Below are positions 1 through 10,956 of a DNA stretch of 64,000 nucleotides, one piece after another. The number at the start of each line of letters is the position of its first letter. The first letter of the stretch is position 1. Source of the DNA: Lepus europaeus. Taxonomy: Eukaryota; Chordata; Mammalia; Lagomorpha; Leporidae. Below the pieces are notes generated by a model, which searched no databases, had not been told where the DNA came from, and worked only from the letters and a program-made list of their open reading frames with translations. The position numbers were made by a program, and so were the translations under genes. The DNA is taken from NCBI RefSeq assembly GCF_033115175.1, contig NC_084850.1:1487024-1551023 (forward strand), given 5' to 3'.

Positions 1-311
1 AGATCTCTGTCTTTAATGTACTGTACACTCTTATTTAATGCTATAACTAGTACTCCAACAGTATTTTTTTTTTCACTTTGTGTTACTATATGGGGGCAAA
101 CTGTTGAAATCGTTACCTAATATATACTAAACTGATCCTCTGTATATAAAGAGAATTGAAAACGAATCATGATGTGATTGGAAGGGGAGAGGGAGCGGGA
201 AAGGGGAGGGTTGTGGGTGGGAGGGAAATTTTGGGAGGGGGAAGACATTGTAACCCATAAGCTGTACTTTGTAAATTTATATTAATTAAATAAAAGTTTA
301 ATTAAAAAAAA
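1..311 (+). mobile_element. Lagomorph L1 3' end (3' UTR plus poly(A))
   Basis: The G-rich purine block at about 178-240, the ACCCATAAGCTGTACTTTG stretch, an AATAAA signal and a terminal A-run match the other L1 3' ends in this window (312-1087, 48071-48376 and, inverted, 15740-16000). The element runs off the left edge, so its 5' extent is unknown. Confidence 0.85.
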
Positions 312-1087
312 GACTAGTGTCTGCTAATACTGATAAAAAGAGAGAACAATCCAACATGGGAAGTGGGATACACAGCACATTCATAGCATGGCAGATGTCC
401 TAAACAGCACTCTGGCCTCAGAATCAGCCCTTCAGGCATTTGGATCTGGCTAAAAAGCCCATGAGAGTATTTCAGGCATGGAAAGCCAAGACACTCTGGC
501 CAAAAAAAAAAAAAAAAAAAACCACACCTAAATGAAAGATGTCTGCGAGTGAGATCCCAGTGGAAAGAACGGGCCATCAAAGAAGGAGGTACCTTTCTCT
601 GAAGGGAGGAGAGAACTTCCACTTTGACTGTGGCCTTGTCTAAATAATATCGGAGTTGGCAAACTCAAGAGGCTTCCATAGCCTTGGAAACTCATGACAA
701 GAGCCTCAGGTGATCACCGACATCATAAATAAGAGTGTCAATTGTTAAATCAACAACAGGAGTCACTGTGCACTTGCTCCCCATGTAGGATCTCTGTACT
801 TAATGTGTTGTACTATGCGTATTAACAGTATAACTAGTACTCAAACAGTACTTTATACTTTGTGTTTCTGTGTGGGTGCAACCTGTTGGAATCTTTACTT
901 AGTATATACTAAATTGATCTGTATATAAAGATAATTGAAAATGAATCTTGATGAAGAATGGGATGGGAGAGGGAGTGGGAGATGGGATGGTTGTGGGTGG
1001 GAGGGTGGTTATGGGGGGAAATGCAGCTATAATTCAAACGTTGTATTTTGGAAATATATATTTATTAAATAAAAGTTTAAAAAAAAG
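312..1087 (+). mobile_element. 5'-truncated L1, 3' UTR only
   Basis: A second L1 3' UTR starts directly after the A-tail of the previous one, so it probably inserted into that tail. Its first bases (GACTAGTGTCTGCTAATA) align with the inverse of about 16510-16545 in the full-length L1, which places the truncation in the L1 3' UTR. It ends with AATAAA and an A-run near 1087. An internal A-run (502-520) and a G-rich block (955-1020) are L1 features. Confidence 0.85.
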
Positions 1088-1099
1088 GAATTGTCCCGA

Positions 1100-2437
1100 G
1101 TTAGAAAAAGATGATTCCCTTCATGAACTTAGATGAGAACCAAGGTGGGGGAGGAGGGAGGTCAGGGTTTCCTACAACCCACAACAGAGGTTTTCATTAA
1201 AGACGGACTGTTAGAAATCTGCATTTTCCCCATATAACACTCCAGTTCTTCAGGTAAAGATACAATGGATCTTATAGATTAGTACAGGGTTTGCACACTA
1301 TGAACATTGTGGTGCCAAGTCCTTACACCTCCCTCAGTAAAATTCCTCATGAACACAAATGGTTTAGTGTGGTTGCTCTAACATATACTTTCTGGGCCTG
1401 CCCGCTAGACTCAGAGAGTACAGACCTCTTTGCTTTTAAATGGGAAAATCCCCAGACAGGAAGAAAACAGCAATGCAGATAGACTTTATGACCCTAAGGT
1501 TTCACTGAGACATCCAACTTATTTGGTGATGTTTTGGAAAAAAAAATTAGAGCAATTCCTTGCAAGCTGGTGTCTCCCTGCACCTGAGCTCTAGCTGTTG
1601 GACTATGTAGATGACCATCCTGATGTTAGGATCGAGGTGTCAGTGGCCACCAGGGATCTACTTAACTTCTTGGCAGCTAGGAGCCTACGTGTTTCCAGGC
1701 ATAAGCTTCAATTTGTAGAAAATAATAAATTTCAATTTGTAGAAAAGGAAGCAAAATATCTGGGGCATCTGATCGTGAAGGGAAGTGCTGAATCAATCCC
1801 AGGAGAAAATCGGTGCTGTACACCTTCGCTTGCCTAAAACCAAATGGAAGCTGAGAAAGCCGCTAGACCTAACAGGGTATTGCCAACTATGGATTGATTC
1901 TTACACTCAAAGGACAAAAAGTCATGATTACAAACTTTTGGAGGAAAGTCCTGACCCTTAGAATGGTCCAAAGAGGAGGGTCACACAGTAAATGCATTAA
2001 AGCAGGCCCCGAAGACAGCCCCTATCCTAGCCCCTCCCTCGCTGGAAAAACCTGTTCACCTCTTTGTCACAGTAGATGAGGGTGCACCTCTTGGAGTGCT
2101 TACCCTGAGTTGGGGAGGAAAAAGACAGCCTGTGTGGCCTTTGTATCTGAACTACTTGATCATGTCTCTAAAGGATGGCCCGAAATACAGATGGATGTGA
2201 AAGCAGTGGCTGCCACTGCCTTACTGGTGGAAGAAAGCCAAAAATTAACTTTCTGGAGAGCACTCACAGTGAGCAACCCACATCAGGTCGGAAGTATCTT
2301 AAGCCAAAAAGTTAAATTTCGTTGACATATCCAGTATCCTAAAATATGAAAGCATCCTTTTGGAAAGAGGTGACCTAGTTCTTTTTTTTTCTTAAAGGTT
2401 TATGTATTTTTCTTGAAAGAGTTACACAGAGAGAAAA

Positions 2438-2489
<52 letters not shown>

Positions 2490-3770
2490 CTTCCATCTGC
2501 TCGTTCACTCCCCAGTTGGCCACAACAGATGGAGCTGTGCCCATCTGAAGCCAGGAGCCAGGAGCTTCCTCCAAGTCTCCCACATGGGTGCAGGGGCCCA
2601 AGGCCTTGGGCCTTACGTGTTGACCTTAACAGGAGATGCCTACACAAACCCCGGATTTCTATGGAGGGCAGAAACTGACCAAACAAGGCCTAGCATGACT
2701 GTTTATACATTGTAGAATATGAAAACAAAGTTAGACCGGTTATTAGAGATACCCTGTTACATGAGGTAATGAGGCTGTTTGTGGATGGTTCAACCCTAGG
2801 AATAGAGGAAAAAAGACACAGTGGTTATGCAGTCATTGATGGTGATAGCTGTTCAGTATGTGAAAGGGACAGATTGCCCAACAGCTGGCCTGCTCAGACA
2901 TCTGGGTTGCACCTTCTTAATTGGGCTCTAAAGCTTCTTGAGAGCCAGGAAGGGAATATTCGCGTGCACCTCCAGGATACTTATGGTGTGGTACACACTT
3001 CTGGAAAAATGTGGACAGAAAGGGGGCTTTTCAATAGCAAGGGAAAGAATGATTCACAGAGAAATGATTACACAGGTGCCAAAGGGAGTCATTTGCTCTC
3101 TGCTGAAATGGCAATGTTCCATGTAAATGGCCACTAAAATGGGAACCCCCTTGACGCTGTTGGAAATAGGCTAGCTGATGAAGCTGCTCAACAGGCTTTA
3201 TCAATAAGAGATTAAAATACACTATTTAATCCCAAGCCACTCCGATAGTATGAAGTCCAATCCTCCAACGAAAAAAAAGGAATTAGTTTAAGTAGAGGCT
3301 CCTAATGAGGGGAATGACTACTCCTTAACGGGAGAGAAGTGATCAGTAAACCAATGAAGAGGAAACTAATGGCCATATAACTCAAAGGGAGCCATTGGGG
3401 CCCTACATGCGGTGCAATACTAAGAGACCATGGTTGCATGGGAATCCACACTGTCGCTAAACAGATGTGCACAGGATGTGTAACTTGTCAGAAGATAAAT
3501 AAATAACAAGAAGAAAATCGGCTCCTGGGGCAAAGGCCCCCAGATTGAGACCATTCCAAAGTATCAGGGTAGACTTCACAAGGTGCCTAAAATTGGGAGA
3601 TTAGAAGAGTTGCTTGTGTTTATAGAAAATCTCTCTCGCTTTTCCTCTTATAACAGCCACTGTGTGAAATGTTATCAAAGTAATCTTAGAACAAGTGAAA
3701 CTTAGACTGAGTCTGGTAGAAAATCTCGATTCAGGCAGTGGGAGTCATTTTACATCAGCAGTGCAAAAGG
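1100..3770 (+). mobile_element. Class I (gammaretrovirus-like) endogenous retrovirus, pol region, fossil
   Basis: The translated pieces resemble gammaretroviral pol in the expected order: a reverse transcriptase segment near 1290-1500 and a YVDD active-site segment near 1600, an RNase H-like segment near 2770, and an integrase-like zinc-binding and core segment near 3400-3600. No gag or env was recognised. The copy is broken many times and has been invaded by a SINE at 2381-2615. The left edge is obscured by the L1 ending at 1087. It is an old, inactive insertion. Confidence 0.75.
2381..2615 (-). mobile_element. C-repeat SINE, 5' part missing
   Basis: This is the lagomorph tRNA-derived SINE in inverse orientation. 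On the plus strand it shows the A/T-rich tail, an expanded (GA)n tract (about 2445-2488), then the CTTCCATCTGCTCGTTCAC and CCCACATGGGTGCAGGGGCC blocks. The tRNA-like head is absent. It lies inside the retroviral fossil. Confidence 0.85.
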
Positions 3771-3886
3771 GGGTCATGGAGGACTCAGAAGTTCAGTGGG
3801 ACTGCCATACTCACTGGCACCCACTCTCCTCATGACGGGCGGAGAGTGGAGAAAGAAAAAAACAGCCTCTGAAGAAAAATATGACC

Positions 3887-4219
3887 GGGTCGGCGCTGGA
3901 ACCGTGGCATAGTGGGTAAAGCTGCCATCTGTGATGCTGGCTTTCCATACAGGCGCCGGTTCCAGTCCCAGCTGCTCCACTTGTGATCCAGCTCTATTCT
4001 TTGGCCTGGGAAAGCAGAAGAAGATGGCCCTAGTGCTTGGGCCCCTGCACCCACGTGGGAGACCTGGAAGAAACTCCTGGCTCCTGGCTTGGGATAGGCA
4101 CAACTCCGGGTGTTGCGCCAATTGGGGAGTGACCCAGCAGATGGAAGAACTATCCCTCTGCCTTTCCTTCTCTCTGTGTGTAACTCTGCCTTTCAAATAA
4201 ATAAATCTTTATTTTAAAA
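3887..4219 (+). mobile_element. C-repeat SINE, near full length
   Basis: The head GGGTCGGCGCTGG, the box-B-like GGTTCCAGTCCC, the body GGGCCCCTGCACCCACGTGG and the tail CAAATAAATAAATC all occur in order. It sits between the retroviral pol fossil and the LTR-like segment. Confidence 0.9.
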
Positions 4220-4570
4220 AATTTGGCTACCAATGCAGTGTAAACTCCCCTTCCTCTGTACTACGTGCTCAGCAATACCCAACCTCCATTGCCTCTCTGC
4301 CTTTGTTTAGGCATTGTATTGTGTTTCGATTGTGCCTCCAAATTTGCTCAACCAGTGAGGAACTGGGGGAAGGGATCTCCACGCCCTAGGGATAAAAGGA
4401 ATGTAACCTGTGGAGAGTGCCACCTGCTTCCACCTGCTGGCCACCACGCTTGAGACCAGGTTTCAATAAACACCTTGCTTTCTGCTGCCTTCATGTATCT
4501 GAAGCAATCCTTTGGTGGGTGGTTGGTCTCAGGTGGGCTCATTCCCCACATCCATGTTGAAGTTTGGCAG
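4220..4570 (+). mobile_element. LTR-like segment of a class I endogenous retrovirus, fossil
   Basis: Downstream of the pol fossil and in the same orientation, this stretch has the features of the R-U5 part of a gammaretroviral LTR: an AATAAA signal near 4466 followed by a CT-rich stretch and a TGGTTGGTCTCAGGTGGGC-type U5. No matching 5' LTR was found in the window, so it could be a solo LTR or the 3' LTR of the adjacent element. Confidence 0.5.
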
Positions 4571-5178
4571 GAAAGTCAAACCGACATCTTTCAATTCTTA
4601 TCCAAGGACAGGATCTGCTCCTACATTACAGACCGTTCATTGTGTCTTTACATGATTGAATGTGGTTTCCTAGAGTGGCCTTCACCCAAGATTACCTCCC
4701 ATTTCCCTATTTTGTGACACACGTTTCTGGAGATTGATCTCTGTCACGTTGGCATGCAGCTACTGACAGAGCTGATTATTGGGAATATCAGGAGATGGTA
4801 ACATGTGCTCCAACAGATAATCTACAGAAAACTCCCCGTGGAAGGACGAGATTCCATGACTTGTCTCCATGCTCGTGCCTAGTAGAGCACATTGTGAATG
4901 GCTGGCCTTGCAGTCAGTCAGTCCATTGCCCAGTTCCTCGCTCTAATGACCCATGCTAATGACAAAACACTTTCTCACTGATCTTACCAGAGCGTTGGTG
5001 CTAAGATTTGCCAGGGCCGTTTGACAGCCTGCATGGTTCATGCTTCATTTCCTTGTCCCTAGTCTCAATGGACTGCTGGTGAGTGTCTGGCTTTTAGAGC
5101 ATTTCTCACCAGAAGAAGTATTGGTGATGGGTCTTGAGGTAGGAGGAGGAGCTCGACAGCTGAGTGAGGATGGAAAGG
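4571..5178. other. Unassigned 0.6 kb between LTR-like segment and SINE
   Basis: There is no convincing coding potential or repeat family that I recognise. Part may still belong to the retroviral insertion. Confidence 0.4.
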
Positions 5179-5188
5179 GTGGTTCCAG

Positions 5189-5550
5189 GCCGGCGCCGTG
5201 GCTTAACAGGCTAATCCTCTGCCTTGCAGCACCGGCACACCGGGTTCTAGTCCCAGTTGGGGTGCCGGATTCTGTCCCGGTTGCCCCTCTTCCAGGCCAG
5301 CTCTCTACTATGGCCCGGGAAGGCAGTAGAGGATGGCCCAAGTCCTTGGGCCCTGCACCCACATGGGAGACCAGGAGAAGCACCTGGCTCCTGGCTTCGG
5401 ATCAGCGAGATGCGCCGGCCGCAGCGGCCATTGGAGGGTGAACCAGCGGCAAAAAGGAAGACCTTTCTCTCTGTGTCTCTCTCTCACTATCCACTCTGCC
5501 TGTGGAAAAAAAAAAGAAATTCAACTTAAAAAAAAAAGAAGAAAGAAAGA
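5189..5550 (+). mobile_element. C-repeat SINE, second subfamily, with target-site duplication
   Basis: A full-length copy of the subfamily with a TTAACAGGCTAATCCTC head and a GTTGGGGTGCCGGATTCTG insert. It is flanked by an exact 10-bp duplication, GTGGTTCCAG, at 5179-5188 and 5551-5560. The same subfamily is seen at 38932 and 46299. Confidence 0.93.
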
Positions 5551-5560
5551 GTGGTTCCAG

Positions 5561-5880
5561 CAAGAAGCAGAGGCTGGTCCATGCATCAGCTAGGGTGTAA
5601 GGAGCGCAGAAAACATGCTCACATCTTTATACATCAGGGACATGCAAGTCAGCCACAATTCAGCGCTTAATGCCTTTCCCTGTGGAAACAAGAAAATGAC
5701 GATGTGGGGAAGTTGTGAGCTTTACGCATTGCTGGTGGGGCTTCAAAATGAGGCAGCTTCTGCACAAGACAGTCTGGTAGCTGCCCCAAACATCAAGCAT
5801 GAAATTAACATAACACTTTCCACTCCCAAGCCTGTACAAAAGAAGGTACCAAGGGGTGTTCGAGCCAATACGTGTTTCTG
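5561..5880. other. Unassigned 0.3 kb
   Basis: I see no gene or recognisable repeat between the two SINEs. Confidence 0.4.
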
Positions 5881-6196
5881 GTATTTTTTAAAGTGTATTT
5901 GTTTGAATGGAAGGGGAACGGGAGAGGGAGGGAGAGAGCGCTTCCATCTGATGCCTCACTACCCAAATGGCCACAACAGCCAGGGCTAGACCAGGCTGAA
6001 ACCAAGTGCCAAGAACTCCATCCAGGTCTCCCACGTGGGTGCAAGGGCCCAAGCACTTGGCCATCCTCTGCTGCTTTCCCAGGACATTAGCATGGAGAGC
6101 TGTGTTGGGAGGGGAGCTGCTGGAACTCAAACCATTGCTCATGTGGGATGCCAGTGCAGGTGATGGTTTATCCCCCCATTCCACCACACTGGCCCC
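5881..6196 (-). mobile_element. C-repeat SINE, old copy
   Basis: The inverse SINE is recognisable from the purine tract (5908-5940), CCCACGTGGGTGCAAGGGCC near 6030 and the inverse head CCACACTGGCCCC ending near 6195. It is more diverged than most others here. Confidence 0.85.
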
Positions 6197-6298
6197 CTCC
6201 GTGAGTTTTTCTGCACGTCCACAGAAGCACTTCCCGAGGGCCAAGTGGAAGCATGCCAACTTTTCCCCATTTGGTGTAGAGATTAAACCATATACAGT

Positions 6299-6955
6299 AG
6301 GCCAGCTCTGTGGTGTAGTGCGCTGAGCCTTTGCCTGTGGCTGTGGCCTCCATTCGGGTGCCAATTCGTGTCCTGGATGCCCCTGTTCTGAACCAGCACT
6401 CTGCTAGTGGCCTGAGAAAGAAGTAGAAAATGGCCCTGGGGCCGGTGCTGTAGTGCAGCTGGTTAAAGCCCTGGCCTGAGGCGCCGGCGACCCATATGGG
6501 CTCCAGGTTCTAGCCCCAGCTGCTCCTCTTCGGATCCAGCTGTCTGCTATGGCCTGGGAAGGCAGTGGAGGATGACCCAAGTCCTTGGGCCCCTGCACCC
6601 ATGTGAGAGACCCGGAGGAAGCTCCTGGCTTCGGATCAGCGCAGCTCCAGCCATTGTAGCCAACTGGGGAGTGAACCAGCGAATGGAATACCTCTCTGTG
6701 TCTCTGCCCCTCTCTGTAACTGTATTTCAAATAAATAAATCTTAAAAAAAAAAAGATGGCTCAAGTGGTTGGACACCTGCACATTCATGGGAGAAGCAGA
6801 GGAAGCTCCTGGTTTGTGGCTTTGGATCGGCCCATTTCTGGCCTTTGGTGGTCATTTGGGAAGTGAATCAGCAGATGAAAGCCCATCCTCCCCCCCCCCC
6901 CCCCGTAACTCTTCATCTCAAATAAATAAGTAAAATTCTTAACAAAAAATAAATA
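6299..6955 (+). mobile_element. C-repeat SINE split by a younger SINE
   Basis: The head and first half of one SINE (6299-6437) and its second half and tail (about 6755-6955) are separated by another complete SINE. The second half resumes exactly where the first stops (AAAATGGC before, AAGATGGCTCAAG after), which shows a nested insertion. A poly-C run interrupts the usual CT-rich tract near 6893-6904. Confidence 0.88.
6438..6754 (+). mobile_element. C-repeat SINE nested inside another SINE
   Basis: A full-length copy with a GGGGCCGGTGCTG head, an AAATAAATAAATCTT tail and an A-run. The short GATGGC/AATGGC similarity on both sides is the likely target duplication. Confidence 0.9.
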
Positions 6956-7125
6956 GGGCCTGTCTGCACCATGGAATGTGATGCAGCCACAAATGAGACA
7001 GAATGTCCAGACATGTGTTACAACAATTGGATGCATCTTGAAATCATTTGAAGTGATAGGAGGCAGACACTGAGGGTCAAAGATTCTATGACTGTATGTT
7101 TGTGAAAAATCGTGGAAGCCTGACT

Positions 7126-7185
7126 TGTTTTTAAAATATTTTATTTATTTATTTGAGAGGTAGAATTACAGACAGTGAGAGGGAG

Positions 7186-7235
<50 letters not shown>

Positions 7236-7494
7236 CTTCCATCCGCGCATTCACTGCGCAAATGTCCAGCAGTGGCCAAACTGGGATGATCTGAAGCCAC
7301 GAACCAGGAGCTTCCGCAAGGTCTCTTACGTGTGAGCAGGGACCCAAGGACTTGGGCCATCCTCCACTGCTTTTCCAGGCCACTAGCAGAGAGCTGGATT
7401 GGAAGGGGAGCAGCCAGAACACAAACTGGCACCCATATGGAATGCCGGCACCACAGGCGGAGGATTAGGCTACTGGGCCACAGCACCAGCCCCA
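7126..7494 (-). mobile_element. C-repeat SINE with target-site duplication
   Basis: Full-length inverse copy with a long (GA)n tract (about 7192-7233). It is flanked by GAAGCCTGACT at 7115-7125 and 7495-7505. Confidence 0.93.
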
Positions 7495-7505
7495 GAAGCC
7501 TGACT

Positions 7506-8172
7506 CTTGCAGTCCAATCAGGTTGCAGAGCAGTGTGGTGGTGGACGTCAGGGACTGGGGGGAGGTGGGAGTGAGAAAGGACCGCTTGATGGAATCAAGA
7601 TTTCCTGTGGGACTCCTGGGAACCTGGTGGGAATTGATGGAGGTCAGGGTGTCCCAGGATTCTGAAGTGACTGAATGCCACTGAATGGCGCACTTCCAAG
7701 GGCAAATCTGAGCTTGCGTGAATTTGTCTTCAGTGAGCAACTTTTAAGTAGCAAACATAGGAGTTTGTAGGGAACCCAGGCTGACATGGCTGCCGCCATC
7801 TCAGTCATATCCACCATCACACACTTTAGGTGAGCCTGGAGGTCATGATGTTACCCGTTAGGATAACCTGCTGCTCTGCTCTGATGCCCTGGAGCATGAC
7901 TGTCTCCTGAGAATGTCCAGGTGCACTGTGGTCACCGTAAGCCACGTTTGCCTTTTGAAATCCTTTCTCTCCTGCCTCGCGGAGCAAAGATCTTATGTCT
8001 CGTGGCTGCCGGTTCTGTCCCTGAGTCGCCTCAGTAAGTACACTTTGTGCCTTCCTGGACTTTCTGTCTCTTTCTCCCATTTCTCCACACGTCTGCCTCT
8101 GGCAGCCGGTTAATGAGAGCCAGGTTTTGCCCAATCAGAGAACTCGGGCCAGCATCATAAAGTCTGTGTGTC
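7506..8172. other. Unassigned 0.67 kb
   Basis: No open reading frame of interest and no repeat identified with confidence. The CT-rich stretch around 7960-8110 has an LTR-like look, but no ends were found. Confidence 0.35.
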
Positions 8173-8489
8173 GGGGCCCGCTTTGTGGCACGGCAGGTTA
8201 AGCTGCCCTGTGGAGGCTATCATCCAATCTGGGAGCACTGGTTCGGGTCCCAGCTGCTCTGCTTCTGATCCAGCTTCTTGCTGTTGCCCCGGGAAGGCAG
8301 CAGCAGATGTCCGGATGCTCAAGACCCTGCCACTGGAGTGACAGTCACACATGGTGTTCCAGCTCATGGCTTCAGCCTGGCTGAGCCCCAGCATTTGTGG
8401 TCATTTGGGGAGTGAACCATAGCCAATGGAAGATCTCTTTTTCTGCCCCTCCCTCTCTGTCACTACACCTTTCAAATAAGGAAAATAAA
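8173..8489 (+). mobile_element. C-repeat SINE, diverged
   Basis: The GGGGCCCGCTTTGTGGCAC head, GGTTCGGGTCCCAGCTGCTC and an AAATAAGGAAAATAAA tail identify it. It is followed in tandem by another copy. Confidence 0.85.
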
Positions 8490-8510
8490 CCGTATGGGAA
8501 AGAGATAAGA

Positions 8511-8840
8511 TTTGGAGCCGATGTTTTGATGCAGTTGGTAAAGCTGCCGCCTGGGAGGCCTGCATCCCACACGGGTGCTGGTTCACTTCTGAGCTGCTCT
8601 ACTTCCAAATCCAGCTCCATGTCAATGGCCTGAGGAAAGGAGCAGAAGAGACGGCCTAAGTGCGTGGGCCACTTCCAACCGCTGGGAGTACTGGAAGAAG
8701 CTGGTGGCTCCTGGCTGCATCCTGGCCCAGCCCTGAGAATTGTAGCCATCTGCGAGCGAACCAGTGAATGGAAGATCAACCTCTCTCTGTCTCTCCCTCT
8801 CTCTGTAACTCTTTCAAATAAATACATCTTTTTGAAAAAA
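8511..8840 (+). mobile_element. C-repeat SINE, diverged
   Basis: The TTTGGAGCCGATG head, a GCTGGTTCACTTCTGAGCTG box-B region and a TTTCAAATAAATACATC tail are present. It lies 20 bp behind the previous SINE in the same orientation. Confidence 0.85.
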
Positions 8841-8931
8841 GTACAATGATAAATAAAAACAAGTGGTTTTGGAAAAAAACACTTAGGCAATGAACTTTTA
8901 AAATACTTGTTTAGCAAAGTTGTGCCTATTT

Positions 8932-9004
8932 ATGTGTATGTGTGTGTCTGTGTGTGTGTATACACATATATATATAAACATATATATACATATCTATCTA
9001 TCTA

Positions 9005-9040
<36 letters not shown>

Positions 9041-9042
9041 AG
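8932..9042. repeat. (TG)n/(TA)n microsatellite
   Basis: Alternating TG, TA and TATC repeats of about 110 bp. Confidence 0.95.
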
Positions 9043-9394
9043 CGTTGATGGGAAAAATGCCTATTTTTGGAAATAAATGAAATAAAGTACATAAATGTCC
9101 GGGAGACCGTTTCCATTTTTTGCAAAACTCTTTCGGGTCTGTCAGATGGAGTAACATATAGCTGCTGCTTCGTTCCACCTCCTGCCCTGGTGGGCTGCTT
9201 CCAATGAAGGGTGGGTGCCTTCTGCCTGCTCAGATGCTGCACTGGGAAAGGAAGACCTCTTGGGTCCCCAGAACAGGTTCTTGGGGACCACAACCAGGGT
9301 TCCACTCCACCAAGTAACCGTTCAGGCACGGCTGAAGACCCCTTTTCTTCTGTGGCCTTTAACCATCCCTTCCAGGGTGTGGATTTTAGTGATG

Positions 9395-9513
9395 GGTGTG
9401 CTGAAAGGGGAGACCAGGGAACAGAGACATTAGGGCATGATATGAAAGACACACAGCTAGCGAGTGGCGGGGCTGTGCGGCAAACCCACGTCTGTCTCTG
9501 TGATCTGAAGCCG
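9395..9513 (-). mobile_element. MIR relic
   Basis: The stretch around CACACAGCTAGCGAGTGG followed by CAAACCCACGTCTGTCT matches the inverse MIR core and tRNA-like region. It is old and partial. Confidence 0.6.
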
Positions 9514-9807
9514 TCCCATGAACTGGCCCCACTCTGCGCACCCCAGGAAAGTAGTTGGTAGGATGGGCAAAGAAGCCAGTTTAACGCTTCATTCAGCTGG
9601 CACACGGGTACAAAAGGGGTCTGATGTGGGCTTTGTTTTGTGGGTGGCATGTGGAGCTGAGTGGCTTGGTCTTGCTCTGTGGCCCCCGGGGACCAGTGCT
9701 GTGCTAGGACTGTCTCAAACCGCATCCCGTGATAGCTGATCCTGGGCATCACGTGCCACCTCAGCATTCAGGAGCCCCACCACGGAGCAGGCTGGACTCT
9801 GGCCCAG

Positions 9808-9923
9808 GCGCATTAGCAGGGACCTGGATTGCGAATGGAGCAGCCGGGACTTGAGCCTGCTCCCATATGGAATGCCGACATCGCAGGTGGCAGATTTACC
9901 CACTGCAGCACAACACTGGCCTC
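9808..9923 (-). mobile_element. C-repeat SINE, head half only
   Basis: Inverse head region containing CCCATATGGAATGCCGACAT and CCACTGCAGCACAACACTGG. The 3' half of the SINE is not recognisable. Confidence 0.75.
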
Positions 9924-10854
9924 ATCTGCAGATCACTGAAGGGACAGAGAGTCCAGGATCCCTCATGCATGGCATGGGCCTGGCCTCGTTGTTCCGGCAG
10001 AACCTGGATCCCTACTCTGTGCCTCTGGAGAGACCAGCGGCCCTTATGCTTTCTGTTGTTCCTGCTTCCCCAACTCACTTTGTGAAAATTCACCCCCAAC
10101 CCCCACTATCTACTCCAAGCAGAATTTTGGGTAATGTCTGCAATCATTTGTTCGTTCGTGCGTTCAGTCCCTGGAGGGGCAGGGTGGAACTGGCCGGGAG
10201 GGAGACCGGCACCTCTGCTCCGAGGATGCATTAGCACTTCCTGGTTTCCATAGAAAGCCCGCGTCAGAGGTTTTGATGACATTCTGGTTTCTATGACAAC
10301 CGGGGCAAGCCATTCCTTCCTGGCAGCAGACACGTTTCACAGGGATATTCACAGACTGGAGACATGGAATAACTGTAGAAACATCAGAACCCGTAGGTTT
10401 CTGCCGTCAATGTGAGTGTGTGAGCGTGTGTGCCTGTGTCGGGAGTGGGTGCCTTTTTAATGGGCCATGAAGGGCTCTCATCCCACCTGTTGATGAGAGA
10501 GGCCAGCAGCTCCTGTTGAAGGGGGCCTGAGGACATCGAGTAACGAACGTGTCTCCCCACCCCCCTCCCCAGCACTCTCATGGTGCTGCCATGGCAGCCG
10601 TTGTGTGAGGGCTTTGCCATCGGAGCGCTTTAAAGGGCAGATCACCCCCGCACCCAGGATCTGTGAACGTACAGCTATGCGTAGCCAAGGTTGGGGCACG
10701 TCCCCTTAATGATGGACTTCACTCCTTGTATGAGTCCATATGGTGATGAGAGGTCTGGTGTAGTAGGTGAGCAGAGGGAACTGTGAAGCCAGAGACTGCT
10801 CAGACACAGTGGGTAGCCTGGATGGTGACGTGTAACTCTGTGGCCCAGGGGATG

Positions 10855-10956
10855 GGCCTACTCTACACACCCTGGCTAGCTCCCCCGGGGCCTAGTCTAC
10901 TCACCCTGGCTAGCTCACCCGGGGCCTAGTCTACCCACCCTGGCTAGCTCACCCGG
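10855..10956. repeat. 34-bp tandem repeat, 3 copies
   Basis: Three head-to-tail units (10855-10888, 10889-10922, 10923-10956), each reading GGCCTA...CCCTGGCTAGCTC...CCCGG. The copies differ at only a few positions, so the array is recent. Confidence 0.95.

Noticed and set aside
2413-2715. Peptides with RERERE or SLSLSL runs here and at many other sites
   Set aside because: Translations of the (GA)n/(CT)n tract in C-repeat SINEs.
7770-8150. Possible LTR
   Set aside because: CT-rich with a vaguely LTR-like look, but no AATAAA, no ends and no internal retroviral sequence in place.
8994-9767. 257-codon open frame on the minus strand
   Set aside because: Its end lies in the TG/TA microsatellite and it crosses an MIR relic. 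No domain, no family and no exon signals.
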